Shown: positions 23,946 to 37,159 of the stretch, in pieces
Position numbering within the stretch: position 1 is the stretch's first letter
Layout of the letters: the number at the start of each line of letters is the position of its first letter
Assembly: GCA_947561585.1 (NCBI GenBank)
Contig: CANNZV010001192.1
Coordinates: 1 to 64,000, forward strand
Reading direction: 5' to 3'
DNA length: 64,000 nucleotides
DNA from: Caprella mutica
Lineage: Eukaryota; Arthropoda; Malacostraca; Amphipoda; Caprellidae
Made by a program: the position numbers and the translations under genes
Notes under the pieces: generated by a model
Told to the model about the DNA's origin: nothing
What the model saw: the letters and a program-made list of their open reading frames with translations, nothing else
Database searches by the model: none

Positions 23946-24419
23946 AAATCTCTGTAAATATTGTACATTATTATATAGCTGCCTTCATATTTATTTTTAA
24001 GACTTGGCATGGAAATAAGTCATATTATTAAGGATATATTGTTGTATAGTTCTTTCTGTACGAATAGATTAATTCATTTGTTAAATAATCATTCCTTCTA
24101 TATATCTACTATTGCATTATAACATAAATTATCATCAGAGTTTATTCAAATTCATGAATACTATGAAGCTTCACATCATTGAGAAGTGTATTGGTTGGTA
24201 CTTTTTTTGTGATAAATATTGTTATCCTACCTGTGATAATGAACTAGCTACTTAATTCTTAAGGTATCAACATACTTTACAGAATGTATTTATTATGATT
24301 ACTGTAGCTATCACATATTTATTTTTATGTTGAGTTCGCTGGTATGAGCAAAATACAAGCCAAATGTGTTATTAATAAAATGTTATAAAATCTTTATATA
24401 AATCTTTATTTTGCCCGCT

Positions 24420-24910
24420 CGTTTGTGTATTAGCTGCCCCCAGGGGCTCTATCCTGCAGCTATCTGTGTTGAATGGAAGAGAAGGGGGGTGGCGTCCCTT
24501 GGGCCCCGAATTGTTGTAGCTGATTTGGATTATGGATTGTCATTTCTTACCATGTTTATCATTTTTTAAGCGCTAGGGTTATGTTCTTTAATTGCGAGGT
24601 CTTAGGTGTGTTGTTAGGTAAAGGCTCGTAGGCTTCATTTACTATCATTTCTTCATTTTCCTCTTCCGTCCGTGAGTACAGTCACCGGTGCTTGTGTCCC
24701 TTTTCGTCACATTCCTTGGAAAGTGACTGTATTCACGGAGTAGCTTTTCTGCATCCATGAGCATTGTCACCGAATGGTGGTGAGTGACTTTGTTCATGAA
24801 GCCACTCTCCTGTCTGACTGCCTTTTTCTAATTCCCTTGTATTTATTTTCCTTTTGACGTCAGCAATATGATCAAGTTTGGTCGATGCAGAAGTTAAACC
24901 CCAAATAAAA
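24420..24910. other. GC-richer unassigned segment with hairpins
   Basis: This stretch is clearly richer in GC than its flanks and contains an inverted pair, gtgagtacagtcac (24671) and gtgactgtattcac (24723). A related third segment lies at 24757-24805. I recognise no protein in it. It may be an untranslated end of an unrecognised element. Confidence 0.35.
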
Positions 24911-27900
24911 TTAAATTGTGTATAAGGCACTTATTTGTGACAACCTAATAATATACAGGATTTGAAATCTCAAACATCTTGCTGAAAAAGTGAAATTTCC
25001 TCTCTTATCTTGAACAAAAAAAATCTCAAAGAAAGCTAAATATCAAATCATTACTGACTCATTAATATCAACTCCCATCAATACTATCAAGAAAGACTTA
25101 TTGTAGAGGAATCACTTTCATTTGACGTAGTTATAATTAAATTAAAAATATTCGTATTGCATAATGCATATGTATGTATTGACATAAACCTGTGACTTTT
25201 ATAATAAATACTACCAATCCAGTATCTGTGCATACGAAAAATAAATGTCATTGGAGAGAAGTATATAATTCTGTTTTTTTTTACTTAGCTATATCTTACG
25301 TCCTCAACCATAACTCACGTAAACCAGAAAAAATTATTCCATTAACAATTTAATTCACTACTCGTATCAGATTTTGTGAATGAACACCCCGAGAACTGTA
25401 TCTTTTTTTTAAATTTTCCGCAGTTCAAGAGTTGGAGCGTGGGTAACCTGTATGTACAAACGTACGCACCATTGTTGACATGTGACGTCACAGCTTACCG
25501 GGCCACGCGTAATATCCCCCCTATAGCTCTGGGATACTATACCTTCTCTGTACTGTGGTTTATACATTACGGCCTATTTATTCGAAAAGTGGAATAGTGG
25601 ATGGAACCACACATCAATATAAAATGTAGTTTAAATAGCTGTGAACACACTTTAGACTATTATATACAATTAAACAAAAATGTTTCATTATAATTAACAA
25701 AATTGTCGTTATAATGAAATAGAAACAAACTGGTAAAAAGAATAGAAATATGTTACAATTATTTATATTATTTTTCTTCTGAATTAGTTTAACAAACACT
25801 TTCAAATACAATTATTCATTATTTGTAGTTTTATGGTTCATGATATGGATAATTTACAGAAAAAATTAAAATGTTTAAGCAGGCATTACTATCCATACGT
25901 TACCCACTTTTATAATTTCATTACCCTATATCATGTTTCTTGGAATATGAAAGGATAAACAATACTGTTGATATTAGTGCCAATGTAATAAATAATAAAA
26001 AAATTAGTACTAAGTGGCTATGCTCAATAAAATATTACAGGAAAGTAAGACGCGTAACTAGCTAATACCTATTAAATATTTATATTACCGTGATTAAGGT
26101 AAGTTGCTCACAGTTTAAAAAAATAATGTTTTAGACCATTAATGAAATCTAAATTAAATCGAGAGTTATCCCATGTAAAATATACAATTTTCTGTGGCTG
26201 ATTGATTTCATAGGGTAGACTAGCCTAATCATTATAACAGCATTCAGTTGAGATATTAAGCAAATTAAGATAAATTATATATATGTATAGCATTTCAATT
26301 TAAAACTATGTAAAATTTAATTGATAAAACACTTATAATTTTAATAACCTCAGATAGAATAAACTTATCAGAGATAAGCACAAATTATCATAAGCTGAAA
26401 AATGAAGTAATGACAATAGCTGTGGGCGGATTGTGTGAGAAGGGATAGTTTAATATTAATTATTAACCTATTTATTAACATTTAATCATTCTCAAATTAT
26501 TTATATCCAATAATAAGATATCCAAAGTTACAAAATATAAAGAAAAGGCACGAAAAATAGAACAATGTATCGAGTAAAGTTGAATGAATAATGACGTCAA
26601 AGTGGGCGGTCGTTAGCGAGGCTGGTGGGTGGAGCGTATAAGTTTCGCAAAATATATTACTAGATTCTACAAACCCGGAAAATATACTACTGGAAAAAAA
26701 TTTACAACATTTTCGCCATTTCGATTTTATTTTATTTATTTCATTTGTTTCTGCAATATTTTCATCTAAGATATTCGTTTCTAAATTAACATTTTTATAA
26801 AAAAAATAATTAATAATATGTGGCTCTCAAATGATTTCATGCCTTAAATATTTCCCAAATAATATTTTCTCCAAATATTATATGAAACTGTTTTCCTATA
26901 TTATAGTAGTATTCAAAGTGGATGTTTTCTAAATATTTCACTTCGAATTATGATATTTCATTTAATGTTTTTACAATTATACAGTTTTTGAAATAGTTGT
27001 TTTTGATTGGATTCTCTTAAAATATTTTACCTCAAATTGATGTCACCCAAATATTATACTGAAGTATTGAAATTGACTTATTTCAATATATAGGAAATCA
27101 TTTGAAAGCAAGATTATAAACAACAACGAATATTTTTTTTTCATGAAATAAGTTCCACTCGTTTAATTATAGAGAATCACAACGTCTGTACTTGAAAGCT
27201 CAAGGAAAATAAAGGTGCTTTATGTTAAAATTATTCACATGAATCATGATACCATGCATAAGTATGTAATGTATATGTACTCGACTTTACTTTATACTTC
27301 TTTTGAGATATTAGAATTTTTTTTACAATATACTTTATTATTTCATTCATATTAATTAATTACTATTATTATATCACTCAATAAATGAACATGTAAAAGT
27401 ATTGATGTTGTTATTAAGGGAGATTCTAAAGGTTAGAATGGGGAACAGTACACCACCTTATATCATTATAGCTATACATTTTACATGTAATAAATGTATT
27501 TTGTATACATTTAATTATTTATATATCTGATTCGTATTAAATACATTGTATATTGTATACATTAAATATTTTTTATTTACTTAATGTACAATGTACAGTA
27601 CATTATGTAAACAAGTTCAATCTTTAGTTGATTACTCTCAAAAACAGAATTTCCCTTCCGAGTTATTCTGTTGGTGATAACGAAACAAATTGAAAATAAA
27701 ATCAGTAACAAAGGCAATCTTCTTCAGACTTCCAATTCATTGCTTCAAATCAACCATCTTCAGTGAACTTGAAAAACTGCACCTTTTTCTGACTCAATAG
27801 AAATACCAATTGGATAAAAAGATAGAATTGTATAACTTTTTTATTTTTACTCATGATATTTTTTTGATAAATCATCAGAAATAGGTATCAGGTATGAGAA

Positions 27901-28110
27901 TATACTTTTCGAGAAGTTGACAATATATTTTGAGTAAATCATGATGAATTATAAACAGAATTAATCATAAACATTAATACTATAAGATGAATATCCAACT
28001 GTTATTTATCCATAATAAGAATAGAAATTTTTGGTATTTCCGACGAAACATCATCAGATTGTAACAATAAAAATTTGTAATCATAGGTATAGAATTATCA
28101 ATTGTAATAA
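24911..28110. other. AT-rich stretch with two GC-richer patches
   Basis: Mostly featureless. About 25430-25570 is GC-richer, with the palindrome tgacgtca. About 26590-26705 carries a few cggaaaatatactac-like units reminiscent of the array-type ends. No gene is supported. Confidence 0.35.
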
Positions 28111-28129
28111 TTGATAATCATAGGATTAG

Positions 28130-28455
28130 AAAGAAATACAGCTTGGTGCACGCTAAATACACATTTACTATACATTTCCATGGATAACACATTACTCGCG
28201 AGAAACACATCCTCTCTTCCACCCAATCAGAGCTTTGCTCTCTCGGTTGTCAATGTATTATATACCTATGTATTCATTTTTCCTTATTTGTTCATTATGT
28301 TTACTCGAAATTTGGTACACAGTACTTTAGTATATATCCTCATAACTTTTGAAAAATACAGTACCGTATGTTGATAGATAAGACATTTGATTTTTAAACA
28401 CATAGTCAATTAGTCATGCTTTCAGATACATTCTGAACGTGAAACTCATTGAGGT
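28130..28455 (+). repeat. Interspersed repeat, second copy
   Basis: Related to 1335-1620 (see there). It directly precedes the degraded aagtactt-rich end of the hAT-like element. Confidence 0.55.
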
Positions 28456-28811
28456 TAAATAAGTACTTTTAATAGTACTAAAGTACAAAGTACTATTGAC
28501 AAGTACTTAAGTAGCCTACTTTCATATAAGTACTATCAAGATAATAAAAAAAACTCACGCGTTAGAACTAGTATGTGTGTGTTGCCAACTAATTGTAGCA
28601 TATGATAGCACACACCGTGACAGCTCACAGCTCTCAAGAAAGTTCTAAAAGTTGCATTATTTTCAAAAAATTTCATCTTTCGGGCACCGTCTATTTATCA
28701 AAATTAAATTTAAATAGTATCTAAGTAAATATAAAGAATCCATTTAAGGGGACCGCCCCTCGGGAAAATGGCATAATTAAAGAAAAAAAAATAGTATGTA
28801 AATAATTGCTT

Positions 28812-29391
28812 TATAGCAAAACCTCGTATTAGACCAGAGTTACGTTTCAAGTTTGTTTGGTCTAGTAAGAAACTCACTTTATTAGTTTCCTACTAGACCA
28901 AAATCGTTTTCTTTAAAAGTAAAGCGGTGACTTTAATATTTCGGTAGCGCTATTTGTTTATTATAACTTTAATGCCAAATTTAGAAACAGTATGATTTTT
29001 GTTTTCAATTAAAATGAATAGAATATTTTTTTCCATTAATTATCATTTTATAAAATTATTATAGTCTTCACTGTATTTAGTTTTCTGTAACTTTTCACAT
29101 CATTTTTTTTTACCACAGACTCTACCATTAAATCTGAAACCAATTCTGCCTTATGTATTATCCTAAAAAACAGCATGAATAAATATAATACATCATTCAA
29201 ATTAGAGATTTATCTTTAAAACAGTATTGTAATAATAACTCTTTGTAATATGTAAACTAGAATAATTGTCAGGTGACAAAAATTGCGTTTTGTCTAGTAC
29301 GGGTTTTTTCCAGTACAGTTTCAAAAATTTCTTGGTCTAATAGGAGGTTTAGCTACTAGGAGGCTGATCTAAAGCGAGGTTTTGCTGTATA
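28812..29391. mobile_element. pogo/Tc1-mariner-like MITE
   Basis: The ends are inverted: tatagcaaaacctcgtatta on the left, and atacagcaaaacctcgcttt read from the right, both bounded by TA. About 580 bases, non-coding, AT-rich inside. The cagnaaaacctcg terminus resembles those of pogo/Tigger-type elements. Confidence 0.6.
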
Positions 29392-29714
29392 ACCTTCTAA
29401 TAGAGTGTGCAAAATATCAGAGCTCTCATGTGACTCTAACCCCCTGGGGAGAGGGAGTAAGGGAAGGGGCGATGCGGGGGTTAGAGTGTCAATATGTACT
29501 TTAAAAACGATCTCTCAGCCAATTATAATTCGTAATAATTAATTATCTCGCTATATCTGGTATCTAACGTGCCACTAATGAGACACACACTAAGATAGGC
29601 AAAGAAATATGCCTCAGTTACCCGCAACCCTTCATACGGACGGGATGCAGCGTGTCAGATTATCAAACTTTGAATGATATTTTCTAGTAGTTCAAAAATC
29701 TACAAATCTTGTAA

Positions 29715-30010
29715 TTCAAAAGCCTAAAGCGTTTACAATTTTGAAGCTAGAGCATTGCATTTTTATGCATTCGATTTATTATGAAATTATCTACAACATC
29801 ACAGTGTACAATTTTTGAATTTGTTGTTGAAATATTTTTCTACATATTTTTTTTTCACGAAAAAGTCGAAATTTCGAAAACTAATTCGGAAATGATTTAC
29901 CGTGATGTTGTAGGTAATCCTATGGAGAATCGAAGGCAAAAAACTGCAAAGCTCCAGCTTCAAAATTGTAAACGCCTAGCCCTTTTGGACAACTGTCGAA
30001 ATTCGTTCGA
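29715..30010. repeat. Palindromic (foldback) repeat
   Basis: cgtttacaattttgaagct (about 29729) has its inverted partner agcttcaaaattgtaaacg (about 29956), and ctacaacatcac (29791) pairs with gtgatgttgtag (29903). The open frame at 29781-30041 is a by-product. Confidence 0.6.
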
Positions 30011-30239
30011 AAATTCGAAAACTCGTTTTCTATGGGTCTAATCGAAAAAATGACACGAACAAAAACTATTAGAAATTCAATTTTATAAATCAGTGTCAGG
30101 TTTCAGAAGCATAACTTCACTAATAAAATTTTTTTCAACAACCCTGGGCGGTCCCCCCAAAATTGTACTTAAATTGTACTCACCTACTTAAAAACTCACA
30201 TGTACTTGGTACTTAATTACTTAGTACCCAGCTCTGGTA

Positions 30240-30375
30240 GTTTTACTCTGCTGTGGCCTCATGGATGAGTTCGATTGGCTTATAGTATTACTCTACTGTG
30301 GCCTCATGAATGAGTGCAAATGGTTTACAGTATTACCCAACTGTTGTCTCATGGATCAGTGTGAGAAGATTTTAT
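30240..30375. repeat. 45-base tandem repeat, three units
   Basis: Units around ctgtggcctcatgaatgagt with 45-base spacing (starts near 30251, 30296, 30341). Confidence 0.75.
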
Positions 30376-30383
30376 AGTTTTAA

Positions 30384-30460
30384 GAGCTGGGCAGTACTTT
30401 TTAAGTACGTACTCAATAACTTTTTGTGTACTTGAGAAGAGTACTTAAAACCTTAATTCT
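30384..30460 (+). mobile_element. hAT-like end, second copy
   Basis: Starts agagctgggcagtacttttt and continues with aagtact-rich sequence like the 30170-30236 end, in the opposite orientation. The far end was not recognised. Confidence 0.4.
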
Positions 30461-30469
30461 CCCATATTA

Positions 30470-33400
30470 TTTTTTTACAATTATTTTTCTCCGATTCTAA
30501 AAACATTTGAAGGACTCATCAGTTATATAGCCAAAAATTGTTCTGCAAAATTTGAATAAGTATCATTTCATAATTTGGAAGTTATGGTATATGATCACTA
30601 TGACAAAACGAATACAAAATATGCAGTTATATTCAATTTGAAAGAAAATTATTTCATATAAACTATGTAAATAATTATATCATAAGATGAAAATATACAT
30701 GAAGTCCATTTATATTACCTAATCAATAAGTGTGTATATTTTACTTTAAATTACATATATATTAATCAACTGTGATAAGGAATGAAATAAGACACATATA
30801 ATCAATCATACATTGTATTTATCACATACTGTACATCAAACACTGGTATTAGTATAGTTATCTACCAAAATGAGATGTGTTATCAAATTGTAGGTCCAGT
30901 TAGGAAATAAAGCCACTTAGTTAATCGCCAGGATGCTATGGGCACACCAAATTGTGTTACTTAGTACAAATCATTATATTGAAGAAACGGATTTTAACAA
31001 AAATCATTTCTACATTAGGTAAATAGATTATGAGAATAATGTATAGCAAAACAATCTATGTAAAAAGGCACCAATAACATTTCTAGAAATGAATACCTAT
31101 GTATTCTATGTATGTCCAACTGTTACTCTCATGAATTTATCATAAACATGAAAAGAATTAGGTATAGTAACATCTATTTTGACTTTTTGTTTTCTTTCAT
31201 AACTTCATGACAGTATAAGAGTTGCGTGATGGTGGATATTTACCACAGAATTATTCTTCAAGCGTTTCAGGAAAACAGTCCGTGGTGCCCATTACAGTTT
31301 CATCGGAACCACCAGGCTTATTCACCATTTGTTTAGCATCCAGATATATTGCAATCTTTTGGAAAACGATTGTTTTATATAAGCATCTACTTCAGTTTTC
31401 AGAGAAAAGGTAAGAGATGTATTAATATAAGTCGAAATTGATGGAAGGAAGATATTACCAGTATTTGAAACAAGAAAGAATATTTCCTGGGGTAAAATTT
31501 CCATGATTGTTGTATTATAAGGAGAACTTTGCTCATCAATTATTGTTGGGATGGGGGTGGGGGCGGAACTCGATGTACAGCCACCTCCACGTGGTGAGTT
31601 CTTGAATGTTTCAGAATACTTTGAAATGAACTAGGAGTCGTACTTAATGAATTTTGATAATGTATACAAATGTCAAATGGATATCTGTAAACATTTATTA
31701 TGAAAACCATTTTTGGGCACAAGCTGCAATTTAAGATCGGATGTTGCAGGCTTATTATTTGAGAGTAGTATTCAGAACACTTGGTTAATGGTTATATTGT
31801 ATTATTTCCAATTGAAATGAGAAGAAATAAATTCATAAGTTTATTCCCAATTTGAATTTATGTACAAACGACCGTTTAACGATATTTTCATGATGCTAGT
31901 GGCAGATGAACAAGAAATCACAATGATTTCAAATTTGAAAGGAAATTCTAATATATGTCTCTAAAGAAATTTTTCATTTATGTGAAATTAATGGACGAAA
32001 ATTACAATTGTGGGAAATTTGTAATGACAAGCAGTTTTTCAAATTTTCGAAGCTCTGGTGGCAGATGAAGAGGATGTAACAATAATTCCAAATTTCAAAA
32101 CTAATGATAATATAGTTTTCTTATGAACTCTATCAACAATGTGAAAATATTCAACTAAAATTGACGAATTTAGAAATTTTTAATTGCAACCAGTTTTTCA
32201 GAATTTTTCGATTTTTCGAAGATTTGGTGGCAGATGAAAATGACATCCGACAGCTCTGAAACTTTAAATACATTGAAACTAGGTATGCTAACATTTTTTC
32301 CGCACCTATGCTTATTCGAATAGGAAAAAGTTAAAAAAAAACGTTCCACCCTATTTTACATGGCTACACAGTAACGTCAGATTCTTCTATTCTCAAGAAA
32401 TGAAAATTTAATCTGGTTTCTTGTATAATGTATACAATACCACTCATTAGGTTCTTAATTAAGCACCAGACCTCCATATAGAATTGTGGGGCACTACGCG
32501 AACTACAGTTTCTAGCGAAGCCTAAATTCAAACAATTTTGAGGGGTGGAGGCAACTGTAAATATTTTCGTACCTGGTTTGATCGAAAATTGTTTTTCTCA
32601 ATTTCTCTTCCTTTTCTAAATGTAAATCGATTTCAGCTTATTATTAATTCAGCAGAATGTAGTAAAAATCACGAAATATCTTACTTTTCTGAGATCAAAA
32701 TCGTTTGGAAGCAACTGTTAATCATATGGGAATTCGCTCAAGTTGCTGTAAACGTATTCCTACCTTCTTTATCTGTCATATCTAGAATGTTGTTTTTTAG
32801 CTCTCCCTAATTACCCTGTATATAGGTCAAATTTTAAAATCTCTGAATTTTATCACTGAAGTCACATTGTGTCGGAAGCCCATTAACGTGCAATTTGTAA
32901 GGTTACACCAATTCAAATGTAGAAATGAAATTGTGCAAATTTTTTGAGCTGTATATTTGAGCTCGACTATTTGCTAAATTGTGAGAATTAAGTTGTAACA
33001 AATTCATTAATTAAATTCTTGATTATTGCAGATTAAAATTAATATGAGAAATATTGTTTTGAAAATCTCACATTGTAAAAAAAAACTTATCTTTATTAAT
33101 TCATTGAAAAGAGGGGAAGAAATCAAATCGAATGTTTTTTGTATCAGATATTGTTTTTCATTCCTCATTGTAGTACAGCTATGTTATTGGTTATTCAGTC
33201 AATCTATAATTGATCAAGAGAGATCTGTCTTAAATAGTATAGGTTCTTGATGATGTTGATTGATTATTAAATAACTAAAAAAATTCCTCGGTATTAATAA
33301 TTGTAATTAAATAAGTGCGATGTTATTTTTTATTAATTAGATAAAAATGACTATTAGAGATTTTCATATCTCTATTATTTCATTTCGTACCTAATTTCAG

Positions 33401-33500
33401 GATTTTAATAGCATAAAAATAACTGAATATTTTTTTCAATGGTGAACAATTTAATACTATTGCATATTTTGGCATCTGTAAACATATTTAGTAGTGAATA
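30470..33500. other. AT-rich stretch, nothing else recognised
   Basis: Apart from the candidate exon at 31220-31409, no gene or element end is supported. Three loosely repeated blocks containing gtggcagatgaa occur at about 31900, 32060 and 32225. Confidence 0.35.
31220..31409 (+). other. Candidate exon, unassigned
   Basis: About 63 codons open with non-repetitive, GC-richer sequence. It ends at a strong donor-like AAAAGGTAAGAG (31406-31416). The acceptor side is weak: the nearest good CAG (31211-31213) is out of frame with a stop. A second GC-rich open patch, 31540-31592, also ends at a donor-like GTGAGTT. No domain recognised. It could be part of a host gene or chance. Confidence 0.2.
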
Positions 33501-33510
33501 TTAAGAATGT

Positions 33511-33950
33511 GGTACACAGAGAAAAAAGTTTACACATATTTAATGGGTCAACAATTTATGCTTTGAATCAATTTATTACGTGAGTTAGTTGGACTACATT
33601 CATGTTTTCACGTGTGTCAAAACCACTATGACGTGGTGTGTCACCAAACATAGTTAATTCAAATCATTTTATGGATTGAAGCAACTTACTATGAGAGTTA
33701 GAGTTACATTTTGAGAGTTTTGAACATATGTTAAAACAACTAGGACATAGTGTGTTCAAGTAACTCACAAAGATTGTTAATTCAATGTATCTGGTGTATG
33801 AATTAACTTACTATGAGAGTTGACGCTACTTTTTTTATGTTTAGGTGTGAGTTATATCAAATGAGTATGTGGCAACTTATTCTTTCCTCAAAGCCAATTA
33901 ATCGGTTGACACTTTACAGTTCAAATCTTGTTTCAAGTGTGTTACGTTTT
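33511..33950. repeat. CACAGAGAAA-ended repeat, copy 2 (family G)
   Basis: Starts cacagagaaaaaag. It contains about three degenerate 110-130 base units with ttaattcaa and actatgagagtt blocks. It shares inverted similarity with 8950-9030 and the family terminus of 8774 and 49770. Confidence 0.5.
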
Positions 33951-34340
33951 GAATGTGAACGCTCCTCAATACCATTTTAGTTCAAGTGCAAACAATAGCG
34001 TTATATGCACTAAATTTTATTATCACTGCCGATCGATTATTAATTATTAATTAATTCCATTAATAAATTGATAAACATCTGCCTAAATATTCTAAAATTT
34101 TGGGGATTGATAGTCTGGTGGCTAGCTAATTATTTGAAGAAGTGATTTTCAGTATATAACTTTTCATAATCAAAAATTTTGATTACTGCCTTCCAGTTTG
34201 TAAACTTATATCCAAACTAATTTCCTAGATTATTATATGTTAACTTATTCAAGCATCATACCTACCTAGCTGTTTTTTTTCAGTATCAATACCTTCTATA
34301 TAGGAATAGGCAGTTACTGCGCTGTCCTCAAATAGGGTAA

Positions 34341-34475
34341 TTCTAGATTATTGGCGTTGACAAACCACAGCTTGTTCCTCAAGCGCCTTTCTTGGATCGC
34401 CCGTTATTTCTGATAAGAAAAAGAAAGGTAAGTGAACAGGTGAACCTCTGTGGTAGAGAACTCATTTATCTTCGG
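34341..34475 (+). repeat. DIRS left inverted terminal repeat
   Basis: Starts ttctagattattggcgttga. From about 34356 it is the reverse complement of 39464-39586 with only a few mismatches. Confidence 0.9.
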
Positions 34476-34641
34476 GCGCCCGTCGTGTAAACATAGTTGG
34501 TGTCGTTCCGGTATAAAATAAATACTTTGGTTATTCTTCAAATAAAAGATAGGTATTATATATTTTAATTTACTTGTTTTTTGTGTTCAGGTTACTTTTT
34601 CTCTTTTGTGGATAAATTTTTTTCATTAATTTTTCGAAATC

Positions 34642-36194
34642 ATGAGTGACTCCGACAATTCTTATTCAGAAAATCCTTCTCTGGAAAGCATCCAATCTTT
34701 CTTGAAAGATATGGCAAAAACGAATGAGGAAAATAACTCTTGCCTGAAAGATTTAGCGAAAAGAGTCTCAAAAGTCGAGAAAGGTCAAGACCCTCCAAAA
34801 TCTCAAAAGCGCAAAGTTGAAGTTTTTCCGCCAAATAGGGAATCTGACCAGTCTAAAAAGATGCGGCAAACTCATGAGATAGTTGTGGATGTAGACCAAA
34901 GTAGTTTCCCACAGACGTTTGTTGCATGTCCCAACCAACCTTTGACTGTGTTGGACAATGGCGAGGAGCAGTTAATCTCTTACGAAATACCATCTGTCTC
35001 TAACAACGGTAATATCTTTTTATGTGTTATAATATTATATGACTTATAATTGACATTTAATATTTGCTCAATTGCTCATGAGGCTCAACACGTCATCCCT
35101 GTGTTATTACAGTGGAGTAAGTGTATAAGCTCAGAATTAGACTTGTTGTCAAATTGTCATGAGGCTCAACACGTCATCCCTATATATTATATAGTGGAGT
35201 AAGTGTATAAGCTCATAGACCCATATCAGTACTATCAAAATAAGTACAAGGCATAGGCCACATGAGGCTTAACACGCCATCCCTATCTAACGTTAGTGGA
35301 GTAAGTGTAGGAGTAAGTTAAATATAAAGGAGCAAGTGCAAGGGCAAGTTTTTATAGTCTTATAATTAAATGAATCTCTATCAATTTTGGCTAAACACGT
35401 TGTCTCCAATATATTTTAATTAGTGGATTCAGTGCATGAGCAAAATTTTGCTTTAAGCATATTAATTTTAATTAATTTATTTTGTTTTATTTTATTTTAT
35501 TTTCTGGTCTTCAGAATCTATCATTAATGAAGGAGCCTCTACTTCTGGTGTATCGAACCCTAGGCCTTCAGCATTTCCTATCATTGGGAGGAATATTGCT
35601 CATAATGATAATGATACTTTTTCGAATTTTGTGTGTGAGGATATGGTACAAGAATCTCCTGTAGGTGGATCTGATACTGACGATTTCCTCCCTATCATTT
35701 AATCTGCTACTAAGTCAAATTGGTCACCATGTGATAATGTTTTGAAATGGTATAGTAAGGTCGCAGATATAGATTTGTCAGATGAGCAAGCAAAGGAAAT
35801 ATCTGATCAAATCATACCTTCTTCTGGCATTGCTACTCATTTTGATCCACCTCATCTTCCTCCTGCCTTGTGGCAGAATACTAAGGGTTCTCCTCAGAAC
35901 ACGTATAAAGAACGTTCTCTCTTTAAAATTCAGAGCCTAACAACCTCTGCTATTAAACTTTTGTTGGATGTGCTCGACTCTTTGGATTCCCAAGATCCCA
36001 ATAGGGAAAAAATGGCTTCATCCATACAATTACTTTGCTCTGCTAATTTACACACTAGTAGAATGAGAAGAGCCCTTACTTCAAAGTTCATTAAACCAGA
36101 ATTGAGGCAAAATCTCTTCTCACAACCGATTAACCATTTAGCTCTTTTTGGTACTGAATTTGCAACTGCAGCTGAAAATGCCAACAAAAAGTAG
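34642..36194 (+). pseudogene. DIRS ORF1 (gag-like), two exons
   Basis: Structural-type protein of unknown fold, presumed to package element RNA. Exon 1 (34642-35008) starts at the first ATG and encodes an acidic, lysine-rich segment with a probable coiled coil (about residues 10-50). The frame then meets GT at 35009. A pyrimidine-rich CTTCAG ends at 35514, and exon 2 (35515 on) continues in the same phase. Exon 2 has one in-frame TAA (35700-35702). It then carries a region typical of DIRS gag (WYSKVADIDLSDEQ, then LLCSANLHTSRMRRA) to a stop at 36192-36194. The pol frame is already open from about 36182, in an A-run, so a one-base deletion or frameshift joins them. Confidence 0.75.
35009..35514 (+). 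other. Probable intron in DIRS ORF1, with internal repeats
   Basis: Bounded by GGTAATAT and a long T-rich tract ending TTCAG, phase 1. It contains three clear copies and one weak copy of an about 55-base motif (catgaggctcaacacgtcat then agtggagtaagtgtataagc) starting near 35079, 35157, 35260 and 35385. Confidence 0.6.
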
Positions 36195-37159
36195 TTTCGA
36201 ACAATAGAACTTTCCACAATAACTTCAAACCTTCATCTTCTCAAGTCCCTAGCACCAACTACAAGAAATCTGATTACAATATTATAGTGCTAATCAAGCC
36301 AGCAGTAGCTCTGGTCCAGGAAAAAGGCAGCCCTTTCCGTCCAACCCTCGCGGTAGCCCCTAAAGAGGTAGAGCCTCCTCCCTCAGAAGGGGGAAGTTTA
36401 ACCGAAACTAATCCTGCAGGAAATATATCCAGGTACCTTACAAATTGGCAAAAGATAACTTCAAATAACTTTATTCTTCGAATTATTGAATGTGGCTACA
36501 AAATTCAATTCGATAAAAATCCTCAGTTTCCGAATTCTGTCGTTTCAAGCCCTGTTTCAAAAATAAAAAAGTTAGCCCTGGAAGGAGAAATTGAAAGACA
36601 TTTAAAATCAGGTGCCATTTCAAAAGTTAAATCAATAGATGATCAATTATTATCCAGAGTTTTCACAGTTCCTAAACCTAATGGGAAAGTTAGAATGATT
36701 ATAGATTTATCTGTGTTAAATACTCAAATAAACCATGTGCATTTTAAGATGGAATGACCAGATAGGGTCAAAAGTATAATATATCCTTCACATTTCATGG
36801 ACTCGATTGATTTATCAGATGCTTCCTTTTCAATACCTATTCATCAAGATAGTCGCAAATACTTATGTTTTGAATTTAACGACCAAAGATATCAATTTAA
36901 TGTTTTGTCTTTTGGCATGACAAGTTCTCCAAGAATCTTTACCAAAATTTAGAAACCTGCTATCATTTTCTCAAGAAATTTAGGCATCAAAATAGTTTCA
37001 TATTTAGATGATATTTTTGTGTGTGCCTCATCAGCTTCTAAATTGAAATCTGACTTAAAAACTGTCCTTAAATTACTCATTGACTTAGGTTTTCATCCAA
37101 ATTATAAGAAATCAAACCTCATTCCATCTCAATACTTACACCATTTAGGATTTAAATAA
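36182..37159 (+). pseudogene. DIRS reverse transcriptase
   Basis: Copies element RNA into DNA. The frame is open from about 36182. RT blocks in order: VFTVPKPNGKVRMIIDLS (about 36660-36715), a stop TGA (36755-36757), MDSIDLSDASFSIPI, FNVLSFGMTSSPRIF, a stop TAG (36950-36952), and the catalytic YLDD (37001-37012), ending at TAA (37157-37159). Just after, the next block (NWNSVDMTLSIP) is read one base out of frame. The two internal stops each differ from a sense codon by one base. The catalytic aspartates are intact, so inactivation is by stops and frameshift, not active-site loss. Confidence 0.9.

Larger units (their letters stand above)
28456..30236. mobile_element. hAT-like non-autonomous element with nested insertions
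   Basis: The right end reads outwards as ttagtacccagctctg. Read inwards it is cagagctgggtactaagtaa, a hAT-like terminus. The left end (28460-28540) is rich in aagtactt motifs like the right end but lacks the cagagctgg tip, so it is truncated. It contains a pogo-like MITE (28812-29391) and a palindrome (about 29715-30010). No transposase is visible. Confidence 0.45.

Noticed and set aside
29781..30041. 86-codon open frame
   Set aside because: It lies within a palindromic repeat, with no domain and poor coding character.
36170..36200. Programmed -1 frameshift between DIRS gag and pol
   Set aside because: The A-run is preceded by C and does not form a standard slippery heptamer; a one-base deletion is simpler.
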